Assembly: GCA_030549495.1 (NCBI GenBank)
Contig: JAUIRK010000207.1
Location: 62,001 to 126,000 of the forward strand
Origin: Nectonema munidae
Lineage: Eukaryota; Nematomorpha; Nectonematoida; Nectonematidae
Length of the DNA stretch: 64,000 nucleotides
Reading direction: 5' to 3'
Each line of letters begins with the position of its first letter. Position 1 is the first letter of the stretch. Made by a program: the position numbers and the translations under genes. Below the pieces are notes generated by a model. The model saw only the letters and a program-made list of their open reading frames with translations. It did no database searches and was not told where the DNA came from. Shown in pieces: positions 24,431 to 37,100 of this stretch.

Positions 24431-25112
24431 TTATTGAGTTCTGTGATTCCCTTCATTATTATCAATTTTTATGAAGTTGCTGCTCGGTGTTTTTTCTACA
24501 AAGGCGGTCCTAAGTCCGACATTGACTCCGCCGTAGGAGTGTGAGTTTCGGAAACTGGGGTATTTGATAACAGTTGTTGAGAGCTGCTGCGATGCCGATA
24601 AAGACATCAAATCCAAGGATTTTTTGCAGGATTCTTGCAAAGTAGATTTGATGTGGGAGAAGTTCTGTGAGTATGGTTCTGAATGTCTGTGCAAGGATGA
24701 AGTTGATGCTGAGAAACTAGAAAGGTCTGGAGGTGTTAAACTGTCTTTTTTTGATGGAGTACTTTGAGATTTGTAGTGTCCAAATCTGCGATCGATGGAA
24801 GCAAAGGGAGATGTAGAGGGTGGGAATGTTATGTCTTTGTTTCTTGTTGACAGATCGGGTCTGTTTGTGGGAAGAGTGGAGTCTTGGACGATTATTATGA
24901 TGTCTGAGGGGTTGGAAGCACAAGCGACATCATCAGCTTCTTTTGAGTGGTGTTTAGGGGTCTGGCTACAAGAAGTTGGAGCGAGAAGGTTTCGTCTTTG
25001 GAAGTGGGTGAAGGTGGATTTTGCAGTAAGCATTCCTGGGGAGAGAGATGAAGAGGAGGACAAAAAGGAATTATTAGAGGAGGATGAATGCAACAAGTTT
25101 GAGGATTTGATC
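24431..25112 (-). CDS. RNF19: RNF19 exon 11 (C-terminal exon)
   Basis: It starts after TTATTTCATTTATGCAG and runs 682 bases to a TAA. It needs one base to complete the codon CA|G, exactly what exon 10 supplies. The sequence is Ser/Pro/Thr-rich ([30 protein letters not shown]). The C-terminal motif of vertebrate RNF19A (LKVAIQTEI) was not seen, so a further small exon cannot be excluded. Confidence 0.8.
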
Positions 25113-28100
25113 CTGCATAAATGAAATAAGGAATGCGATTATTAAGAGTCACGAATGCGTAAAAAGTAAAGGCAAACTCTAGAGAAGGGGAATTGCCTTT
25201 GACTGAGCCTGGAAGGCCTTTAATGCTAGCATCTTCCAAATCCCTAAACAGACAGTGTAAGAAATGAAATTTCACGTCGAGACTTGGTACTAGGTTCTTG
25301 CGCTTTTATCAATTTTCAGAATGGAAGATGGTAAACCCGAGGGAAAGAATATCACTTTTTTCGCAATGCCCCTCCTTCCCATATTATTTTCAGCAGGGAG
25401 CACATCCTCAAATTTTGGGAGGTTTTTTTTTGTAATTTTTGAAAGTAATTATAAAAATTTTTTGTCCAATGGACACACCGCTATTATACCCGAAATTACA
25501 TGTACGCTAGTGAATTTGTCTGAAAGTAGGATTTATAGCTTGATAAATTGATCAAATTTACCATAGTTAGATGAATTAGCTGTGATTACGCTAGATTTTT
25601 TTACTTGAGACTTTTCCATTAGGACATGGAGAGACATCCATCACACTACTCATTGCATGTAATTGAGACTTTATTCCTCCTCAGTTATTGAAAACAATGG
25701 TCACAAGTGGCCCTCAGATTTGAAAGTTATGGTACAGAAGCAACTGGTTGTGTAACAAAAAGACTTATCGCTAGATATGATATACTATAGATAAGTAAAA
25801 TGCGCATATCATGATTCTAAAAACGATCCCTTGTAAACCTTTAGGGAACAGAAATCTTAATTCGATCGAGTATTTGGTGTTCAAAGGTCACAAATGTGAA
25901 CACACATAAACACTTTTAATTACTGCATTGTTGAAATTTTAGCTGAATCCCATGATAGTCCACTTCTTTATTTTTTTAATTGAAATTTAGTTTTTGGAGG
26001 TTAGTTATTAAAATTTGAGGGTTAGGTTATGTCAACCAAAAAGAGGATGTTTTCCAAAATTCTCTATGGATGCATAATGGAATATCTTTCAGCAATTGGA
26101 ATTTAAATATTACAATGTTTTGGTATCTTATAATCCTCAATCTTTGGGGCACATGAATATCTGCCAAAATGGTAAAGGGGAAGTATAAAATATTTAAAAA
26201 ACATGCCTAATTCCTGAATATTGGGCATTTGACGAAACACTACATCCTTCGCCAATAGAGACCACTGCACTCGCTTTATCTTCATCAGCAAAACTTGCGC
26301 TTTCACTAAAACTTAACCTAAAAAAATATTACGGTTATTAATGAGACCATATGTTCCAAAGATTTTATAAAATTTCCTTGAAATAAACGTATTTGTTATC
26401 CTCAATTCATTCTCCAGCCATTTTTACTATACACAATATTCATTGTTAACATCTAATAATCGAATCCTTAATTGAAATGGTGACGCGTAAATTCATCGCG
26501 CTAAATTTGAAGCGTACTTATTTTATAAAATAAAGCTAGTTTATTTTTTTTAGTATAAAGTTTTAAAAATTTATTCTATATTTAATTTTTAACCCTAAAT
26601 ATGACCTTATACTAATTACAGCAATTAACTGGAAGCTTTCAATCATTCCGAAAGATTTTTGTTTTCGTTTCAACTCTCTCATTATCTTTTATCATGACCA
26701 CAGGACACACTAGGTGCGCTGTAGCATCAACATTTAGAATGTTGTCCGCGATATTATCAGACTTTGTCGCCTTTTCTGAGATTTCATATATTTCTTATGT
26801 GATAAGCCTCCTAATTTATATTTTTTATAAAGTTTCTCTAGTCGATTCCTTGTCCTATCAGAGCATTAATATTAGGAAAACAAAAAAACGATTTTATTTG
26901 GATACACAGTATATCCTTTGTAACGCGGATAGCGGGGTCCAAGCCATAAACGCGCGTTATACTGGACGCTACTGACGTCTAATGGGACTCGTGTTATGCG
27001 AACCGAAGACCCCTCCAGCGTTATAATGAAATCTCTATTATATCACGGGCGCATATCCTTAAAATTATTATTAGAGGCGAATTTTTTTTTAAATAATTGT
27101 AAAAGAATTTGTGCCTGAAACTCAACTGTAAAATAAGTAAAGAAATATAGAGAGTATAGTCACAAGCGAAACAAGTGGTTTATTGATATAAAATGAAAAT
27201 GATTGGTGGAGCGTTAGACATTTTCACCCCTCATTGAAATCTTATTGGTGGGGTTACTTAACTACGAATATTACTATTGATATTACTTATGAGATAAAAT
27301 TGAAAGGCACATACTGTTTGTTGCATTCTTCAAGCTTTTTACACACTGAAGTAGAGAATCGATGAGGAATGACATCATCAGTATAGTCTTGAATACTGAC
27401 ATGCGTGTTCAGTTCTGCTTTGAGATTTTCTTCCTGATTTTGTAAAGGGGCATACGGGGAGGAAGAGGTAGAGAAGAAGGAAAGATCATTTGAAGTTGTG
27501 ACGAGGGCAGCTGGGCTGGAGAGGGAAGTGGAGTCACTTGAAGATGAAGTGCTACTGAAGAGAGAAATGAAGTTGGGCGCGGTTGCCGGAATGCTTGTGG
27601 GGGCAACGCAAGAATTGCCCACTTTCTTCTTTTTGAAGTGAGACGAGTCGACCAAGAGGAAGGAGTTTGTTGTTGCTTTCTTTGTGGTTTTCTTTTGAAG
27701 AGATGGCTGATGTTTTGCAACAGCGAGCACGCTTTTCCGTTCGTTATTGTATTGCACTGAGAGCAAACCTGCGGTGAGAACAAAAAGTTAATAGAAGCAG
27801 CTTTGTCATTTATCAACGGCCTCTCTGACGCAATACCAGCAGGTTTAGAAGAGAGATGCACGACAGGGGCGCACATCCTCGAAATTATTGGAGGGGAGGG
27901 GGGGCAATAAGCTTTTCATTTGAAAATGAAGTAGTCCTTACAGGAATTGATGAAAGGATATTTGATTAATAGAGAAAACAAATAATTGAAGGTTGGATAG
28001 TTTTATATGAGTGAATGTAGTCTGAAGGCAAAGAGTCTACTAGACACCCTGCGATGTTTATATGAAAAAATGTGATTGATTCAGGGGCAAGGGTATACAA

Positions 28101-31100
28101 TGAAGTTATAATTGTGCAAACAAAAATAAAACAATAAATTAAGATTGCATTATTTCATTTCAGCATCATTCAAAAATAGTTTAAAAGCTAAATTGATACA
28201 AGCTACAAAAATCTACAAAAAGTAAAATAACTTTTAACATTTTGCAATGATTTGCCTTTTATAATAACTTTTAAGGAAAAAAAGTCTATCAGAAAAAGTT
28301 ATAGAGCTTCAACAAAAACTAAAAAATTTAGAGCATAACTTAGCACGGAAGCCTCTGGGTTCGATTCCTCATCGATACGAATTTGTTCATAATTTGACAT
28401 AAGCGGTACACCAGTGCCTTGTCAATGAAAATACACCCGCTGCACCTTTACCTTTTACTCAAAATTTGCTACATAATTAACATAAGAGAGAAAGGAGACA
28501 AAATAAACAAATAAATCAATTTTCACTATTTTAAAATGGAACTGTCTATTCTCAGAATAATTTCAAAATAATAGGAGGCATAAAGAATGAGTTTATTTGA
28601 TATTTTCAAGTTTTTATAAGCAGCAAAAGTCAACGTTTAAGTAGCTAGCCCTTATAGGGTGATTTGGTAACACTTGTGTTTTTTACATATTGTAAAGAAT
28701 CATAGTATACAAAAATGGTAATTTAATCACTTTTTATAAAATTATTTAAGTCTAAAAACAAAATCATTAAAAAATTATTTAAACTAACATAAGTCAAAGT
28801 ATACGAGAAAAGAAAATCATTGCGTTTTTTTGAATATTTCTGTCTATAAATAAAATTCTGGCAGCTGTCATAAATAGATCAAGTACATTTTTAACAACTG
28901 AAACATTTTGTTTCGATATTATATTTTTATTATAATAATCAACAAATTTTCTTAAAAAAAGTGATTTGATTATGTACAGTGTCAATTACAAATAGAGTAT
29001 TCTTGCTTTTAAACTGAATAGCTAGTCGAAATATTCATTCCCAAATAATTATTGAAAAAATTAAAGTTTTCAAATGTTACAAAATGTAGCAAACGTAGTG
29101 ATAAAGATTAAGTGACTTTTGTTGAAAAAAAGTTCTTAGCGCGAGTCTAACAATATTCATTGATATAAAATTGTAACGATTGAAAACTATTCTAATTTAA
29201 CTCTAAATGCAAATTAGACAGAAGCAGTGGTGTAGCCAGAAAAAGGTTGATAGAAGGGGCACAATTTAAAAACAAAAAACTTGCGCAACATTATTTATAC
29301 TTTCTTGATCCTTTCATTAGAGAAATTTTCAAAAACTGATATCGCATAAGATGCATGGGGGCACCTTTAATAGGCACCATGCGGTACATAGGAGAGTGAG
29401 CACGGCCCCTCATGCCCAGCCTAGCTACGTCACTGGAGAGAAGAGAGATTAAACAAGAGAGCTTGAGTGAAAGAAGAGAGCTTAAGTGAATGATTGAGTT
29501 TTAGCAGAGAAAGCTTGGCATGATGTTTGATTGATTCGAAAGTCTGCATTCCTTCTTTTATTCTCTTATCTTACATTATTATCATGTATTCGAATGATCA
29601 TTACATTCTATAATGCGATCATCATACATGTTTTATAAACAAACAGCAACTCTTACTTATTAAGAAATTTATGGGGGGAGGGGAGGGGGGGGCGAAGGGT
29701 CAAACAGGTCGACAAATGCTTCTTAGAAAGGAATAGTTTTGAATGATTGACATTATGCCCTCAACGAGATATACTTTGGATTTTAAAGAAGCCACAAAAA
29801 TAGATTACATTTTTGAAAATTCCATCTGCTTATAGGCCGACGATTTTATTTTATTGGAGAGTAAAGCCTGAAAAAGTTAAGAAATATTTTTCACAAATAA
29901 GTATACTGCGGTCTTTCAAAATGGGGTTGTATGTATAGAACCAGTTTGTTTTATTTTAAAAATAAAAGTGTGTTACTTTTTAGCCAATCAAATTAGAAGT
30001 AGGTCACTAATTCTATTATCCATTTTTTAGCACGGCCCATATCAAAATAAAGTTTATCTGTACCTTCACACACCCTGGATTTTCTGACCAATGAAATGGC
30101 TTCCCTATTCTATATAGCTCTGCCCTTGTTAATTTTCCTGAGATGAAAATATAAAAAGAATATCTTTAGTTTTTATAAGATACAAGAACTCTTTTAGATA
30201 AAAAAAAAAGATTAAATTAGAACAAGAGACTGATTATACAATCGTAAATGATACTTTTTATCCTGGAAGAAGGTTCTTCTTTCTGGCACAAAAATGGTGA
30301 CGACTCTTCTATATCGCTCTCATTGCAAACGTCATCGATGTTGGGGAGATGAGAGTAACTTTGTCGCAGTTGCTCCTCTTTTGTAGCCTCCTCATCCTTG
30401 TTGCTTTTTTCTGGGGGCAATGAGAGGATAGGTCCGCTATTCTCGAAGGACTTTGCATTGATGATGGTGGGCGCTTTGAACAACGACTCCTGAACCGCGT
30501 CGGCACTGGAAGTGCGTCCTTTGAGGTGGGAGGAGCTTTTGTCGTCGCTGCGTGGAAAGGAGAGTTCGCTGAGGTTGGTGGCGGCGAAAGTGGCGCCGGT
30601 TAGGGCAGACGAGGAGGTGGGCGAGTACGAGAACTTGCTCTGCGAGGAAACAGCCCCGGGAGTCGCCTCGTCCTTCCTAGTGACGCGCGAAATCGCGTTG
30701 CTGCTGTCTTCTTGGTTGTGCTGGTGGTTCAAGAGAAGGCTGCTACTGAAGCTGTTGCATCGACTGCAACTGGCAGCGGGCAGCGAAGACGGCAGTTCCC
30801 CAGTGGTTGAGTTCATGGCGGTCATGGACGAGGAGAGGCGTTTGTTCTTCGTTTCTTTGTTCTTCTTGAATTTGTACTTGTTCTTAGAGAAGAGGGCGCT
30901 ATTCTTACTCTCGCTTACCGTCTTATCTAAAGTGCAAAATTATTTTCCGCATTACGCGCGTTAGCACTTTCCCTCTTTATTTAGTAGGCATTGGAAGACA
31001 GTGAAGAATAAATATAAGGGAATCTACAGAAGAATATCATTCCAATCGTTTGGTAAAAGAAAGCATCTATTTCGTGCAGGTGAACATTTGTTTGAAACGA

Positions 31101-34100
31101 GCTTTAATTGAAAGCTAAAAACCAAATTCAGTCAGCGCAACCAACTGTGAAGGTGTTCTGCCTCACTGCAAACCTATTTATCATCCAAGTGTGGAAATAT
31201 TCAAATATTTTCAAGGCAAATTATGAAGTGTAAATTGCACAATTTAAGATACCAATTTCAAAATAATTACATTCTACAACAAAATGTTATTTATTTTTTA
31301 TTACGAAAAGTGAAATTATATGATATACTTGTAAAATGAACTGTTCTGAACATGATTCTTAGATTTGAATTTTTTATCACCCTCTATTTTTTGCAAATGA
31401 GAAAGTATAAGTTTTATCGTTATTTTCAACAAATGATTATAACTTTAATTAAGTATATTTATAATTTATAATAAAAATTACGGATTATTTGTTTGCTGCT
31501 TATACTTTTTCATCATTTTATGCGTAGCATCTGGTCCACCTCGTCGTAGATTCCAACAAAAATGTGCTAGCATGCCGGTCTCTATTTTCCTTTGTTTCTG
31601 TTTTCAATTTTATTTATTTCTTGGTAAAACTTTTCTCCGTGCTGGTCGCTAACACCCGAAGCATTTAAAGGAAAGAAATCGAGATGAGAAAAGTGACTTT
31701 GAGTTCCATATTGCAAACAAGCATATAATAATAATAATCAGTTTCATGCGTATTATCCCAGCAAGCTATCTATGAAAGCCATTTTTTCGAAACCTTATTT
31801 ATTTTCTTTACTTGACTTTACGTTACTTATTCTGGATTTTAAACTAAAATTACACACAATCCTAAGCATTCTCTTTTCTGTTGAATTTAATCAACTTTTC
31901 TCAGCTTCTTTCCATGCTTTTCGATTATATTTAATTTTTTCCAAGCTAGCCGTATCCTATATTCTGCTGGGTTCCCTACAATACCTACCCTATCTAAAAT
32001 CTCTCCTAAATAACAAAATAGATTACCTTCTCCCAATTCTGACCCATCTAGTAAAACTTTTTCTTATTTGTCTTTACTGTTTTAGATTCATTACAAATAC
32101 TACAAATAAAGTTACTAACTTTTGACAAACTAACCTTACAGAGCAGCTGCAATGTACCCACTTATTGCGAAACACACAAAGAATATTCATCTTAAAAACT
32201 ATTTTTGATGAATCGCTCATCTTCATCCACTTAGTTTTATTGAATTGAATTTTTAAACTCTTTTTTCTAATATTTCTTTCCATACCATACCATTCCACTC
32301 TTCTTTTCAATGTGTTCAATAAAACTCTTTCTATAATTTTCATGTCATGTTTCAAACTAAAAACAAAGTTTAACTTGAAAAATATTTTAAAAATAACATC
32401 CTAAAAAATCTTATTCTTTTTACATAATGAAATTTTAAAAATAACATCATCTAACCCTAAAAATTGTTTTTTTCTGAATCTTATTGTTATAGTATCACTA
32501 TAACATAGAGACCATTAAAAATGGCCTCCCTATCCCCTTTGAAAAAACATATGGGCCTGACTTTAACCCCGTTGTCTCCCCATTCTTATTATTTCAAATC
32601 AAGCACGGAGCAAACTTTATCATAAACAGTATCAAATAAAACACACCAGAAAGTCTAGCTATACTTAAATCACTATGATCTTTTGTCTCCCCTTCTGTTA
32701 TTATATCAAATCATAAATGGGGCAAATTGTATCCTAAATGGTAGTAATATGTAATTGAGTAAATGTATAAAATGCTAACTTACTCGAAGATGGGTGAAGA
32801 GAAGATGTGAAGGAGGAAGACTTGTTTTCTTTTTTAGATGGGGATGATGACGTGTTGACGCTGGATTCAAAACCTATACACCCGCCCCCACGACACAGAG
32901 ACAGCGGGATTACGCCGTAAACGTACGCCAGAAGCATGGGAACGCCTAAAGCTTAGCAGAAGGAATCGAAAAGGAACTGACCAGAAGCTGAATTAAAAAG
33001 GACATACCCACGACGATGGCAGCTATGAGAGGCGAGATGAGAAAGGCGGAAGTTGTGCCGCCGAGTAAAAGGACGTTTCGTTTGTGTTTGTTGGCAAACT
33101 TCGTTTTGGCAAAAATCTAAACAAACAGGGCATTACAATGTTTCTGCGTAAACAGCATAGAGGAAGACGACGTTATAAACATAAAAGTAATCAGGGGTGC
33201 ACATCCAGCGGGGCGACTTTTTTTTTTATCAATTCAATATCTTTTTTACTAGTACATTCTAAATGACTTTTCTGGTTTCTGAGTAGACTTTCCATATTAC
33301 TTTTCTTGTTTTAAGGCTAAGTCTATTTTTTTCGTTCATTTCCTCTTCATTGATTGATATAATTGATCAGAGGCAGTAATGTAGTTAGTAATTTGAACAA
33401 GAGCCCATAAATTTTTTCAGCCGGACAAATATTTTTTATAGCACATAACTAAGCATTCTCTATAAGTTAAAGCTTAAGAGGTTTACCCCTATTGATTACT
33501 GTAGTTGAAAAAGTTAAATTAATGTAATAGAATATAAAAGTTAGGAAAAATCCCCCTATTATAATTGTGAAATATAATTTTACAACATATGGTTACAACG
33601 ATATAAAGAGCCTAAGCAACATCCGCACATCCATCATAACCAAAATTTCGCGTAATCAATAACTTTAAGCAATGAAAAAGATGCGATTATATGACAGAAT
33701 ATTTGAAATATGATCACAAAACAAAAGAAGTCATCTAACTTTAGTGCACTATTTATCTTTTACACATACTGTGAAATGTGAACAATCCAAAATTTTCACC
33801 TTCGTTTTAACCAATAACGTTTAAACCGTTAGTTAGTTAAAGGAAATCTAGGAATTAAGCTGGGGCATGAGAGTTTTCTCTTTATACTCAACCGAGTAAA
33901 TCGAGAATTTACTGTATCTCCTTTTAATACTGGCTAACGATGAGAGCAACCACGCTTTAGTTTTCATAGACATTATGAGATTGAATTGTTGAACCTTTTA
34001 GAACAAAATAAGTGTCGTGTATTCTAAATGATACACCCTCCCTTTTCTGTGTAGTGTGAGTAAGGGTTAGGGTTAGATACTCAGCTGAGAAACCACAAAG

Positions 34101-37100
34101 TCTAAGGTTCGATCCAACATAAAGCACTTGCGTCTTGTTAATTAAAACACTACAAGGTAGCTTTACATTTTTCTGTATACAGTAAAACCTGCGTCAGTGA
34201 ATACTATTCAGAGTTTCAGATTATCCATGTAACGAATGAAATTCTTTATAGCGAACACATCTGCATAACAAACACTTTTATTGAGTCCCTAGGCATCGGT
34301 TGCATATAGACAAGTTTCAACGTATATCAGAAATAGGAAAGATCAATTACATATAGAATATATAAACAGAAAATGGATGTCTAATTGATAAATCATGTTT
34401 TCAAAAAATTGCAATTAGGCAAAACCAAAGTGAAGGAATAGGCAATCTTTCTCGATATTGTGAAGGGCGCTCAACATTTAGCTATCTCTACATACTTAAC
34501 ATTATCTAGAAACTAGAAAACGGGCACACCGATATACCGTATTTGAACATGTAAATATTTTATTCAGATTGCCAAGTTTTTTTCTAAAAAGATGCCTGTA
34601 ATGTATAATATGGAATTTTACAAGGTTCCACGAGGTGTTCAAAAAAGGAGAATCAAGTATCGAGAAGGAAAACGAGTGATAAGCGAGCGATAACCTTTTT
34701 AGCGACAATGACAGGAACACCAAAGACAAATGCAGGAATAGCAATCGTCGCAACCAAAGCTATGCCGATAGGAGCACCAATCAGAGTTCCTATTTGCCAC
34801 AGGATCTTCTTCTTTCGACTCCAAGGTCTCTTCCCCCAGAATGTACAACCAGAGGGGCTAAAAGAGCAAGGAAGCAAATGTAAACATGTAGATAAAGCTT
34901 ACTCGTATCTATCTTACAAGAGTAAAGACATAATACAAGAGTAAGATCCCTTACAAGAGTGGTCCTGTAGAAACAGTTGCGAAAATAACAGCAGACGCCT
35001 ACATAAATATAAGTGCACAAAATCCTCGGACAGGTAGATTGTTTGCAAAGAAAATAATGCATAAAATGCAAAATTAACTACGCAAAATTGTGAGCCATTA
35101 TATCCACAAAGAAAACCAGACTATAATTACGCTACAGCGATACCTAATGGGCGGAGGCGAATCTTATTTAAAGGAAATATCTATTATCCACAATATCACA
35201 AGACTTTTTCAGGCAAAGTGTAAAAAAGATTGCAAACTATGCAAGGCAATTTTTATGAACTAAAACATTATATAAAATGAATATGTGAATAAAGGTGCTA
35301 TAGATTCTAATTCTGTAAAAAAAAATTAAACAAGTATAATCAAGGCATTTATTCGAGTACACTAATGAAAGGGTTGGGTTCGAAACAGGCAATCTATCAA
35401 TCAAAGGTTATCGAACACATTTTACTGGTGATAATTAGAAAATATCAAAAAATTGCAAACGCACCACTTTTTATTCAATTGAGCAACCGAAGAAAATAAT
35501 ATGCATGAAATGAAAAAAAGTTGCTAAATTTTTCAAAAATCAACTAAGAGTTATCAATTTGAAAGCCTCATTCCTACGGCTTTGAAACTTTATGACACTT
35601 TGAAAAAATTTCTGAGAATCAATGGAAATTTTTAGAAACCTTAGTTAACGTTCTTCCCATTCTGAAATCGGTACTAAAGGGCTTTCATCTGAATTTGATG
35701 ATATAATAAAAGGAGTTCTTTTATTTTGAAGAACTTAATAGTCAAAACTTAGAACTAGATAAGGAATAGATTAATGATTGTAGTTGGATCGATAAGATTT
35801 GATTATGGCCCAAAATTTTAGATGCTTTAAAATCTTATTATTCTTAAATAAATTTTTTTAAGAGTTGTTATTAAATTAAAATACATGTCAAAGTAATCAG
35901 GCATTGCTAATATAAGATAAATACAAGCTAGTTACATTAATATTTAAAATTAAATATTGATAAAATAGAATTTTCAAATTAAAAAATGATAGAATCGGTA
36001 AAATACCGCTTTATTTATTTCATAATAATAAAACGGGGTGATGAAAATGAACAAGAAGAATCTGTATATGCGACAGAGATGAGACAATGCTTCAACGATA
36101 TATCAAGGAAGTAACTATAATAAGTTAAATTTTCTTCAAATCTAACCACCGATTTGAGTAAAAAATGAAGTTATTTGAAGCAACTGGAGAAAGATTGGGT
36201 AGATTGGAAAAGCTCTATCAAAGTTTACAAACAATCAGAGCAACAAGAATGAAGTGAGAAAGAGTTTTAAGGGAAACCTTAGGAAATGCAGATCTGTGAT
36301 TTCGCGCAAACAAAGCCAGCAGAACTGGGAGGTACACACGGTACATGTGATGTGATTACAACTGCCATCATTAATTTTCATTATGAAGGTATTGCATCTT
36401 GGACACGCTTTCACATTGAGGCTTGTGTCTAAAGAAGAAAACATTTAAATTGTAAACCATCATTCATTTAGTCGGAAAATGGCATCTACGTTAAAATTAC
36501 AAGTTGACTTTGCAAAAGAAAGTTTTTTAAACTTTGCGTTTTAAAATTTAAACAAAAATCATGTCAAAGTGATTTCACAACAGTCCAAGAATGAGTGTTT
36601 TATGCACTTCTTAGGCAGGCGCATACTCAAAACAGCTTCGATTACAAAAGTTATTTTAAAAATAAAAAAACAGATATACGAGACTAAATCCAAAAAAAGC
36701 ATTAAATTTTTTTGAGTTTTCAAGGAGCGGTCAACAAAGATCGGATTTTCGGCATTTTTATTACCTTTTCAAAAAATAACCAGTTTCCATACATCAAAAA
36801 AAGTAAACTTTTTTGTGTTAAAAATGAAGGTCGATAAAACTGTTGACAGCTTTTTGGTGAAAAAAAATCCCACATTATATAAAAAAAAAAGAAGATACTG
36901 ACAAAGTACATATACGCCAATTTTTCGATTTTTTATATTTGTATAAAAAACAAAAGTTTAATATTCGTGTTTGACGCATCTAATTACATGAGTTGTTTAT
37001 AAAAAAAATGATCAAATTATGAGCTTTCAAGAATCGGTTCGAAGAAATTCAATTTTCGATATTTTTGATGGCTAATATTGCAAACACAGTAAAACGTAAC

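Larger units (their letters stand above)
27769..30254 (-). other. RNF19 intron 9 (2.5 kb)
   Basis: Contains SINE A copy 2 (28340-28455), a hAT-type MITE (29225-29435) and short G-rich runs (27890-27904 and 29672-29692). Nothing else recognised. Confidence 0.55.
33117..34694 (-). other. RNF19 intron 6 (1.6 kb)
   Basis: Holds two Tigger-like end fragments (33851-33914 and 34180-34312) and SINE A copy 3 (34060-34172). The rest is AT-rich and without recognised feature. Confidence 0.55.

Noticed and set aside
24795-25124. Plus-strand open frames opposite RNF19 exons 9 and 11 (also 30512-30964)
   Set aside because: They are antisense shadows of the Ser-rich RNF19 exons and have no domain of their own.
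31772-32355. Two overlapping open frames, one hydrophobic on the plus strand and one lysine-rich on the minus strand
   Set aside because: Composition explains both. The minus-strand [12 protein letters not shown] faintly recalls a LINE, but no other LINE motif follows.
34072-34084. Telomere-like GGGTTAGGGTTAG
   Set aside because: Only two units, inside the head of a SINE A copy.
35570-35830. Possible hAT transposase scrap in RNF19 intron 5
   Set aside because: A few phrases such as [16 protein letters not shown] suggest it, but no diagnostic motif or end is present.
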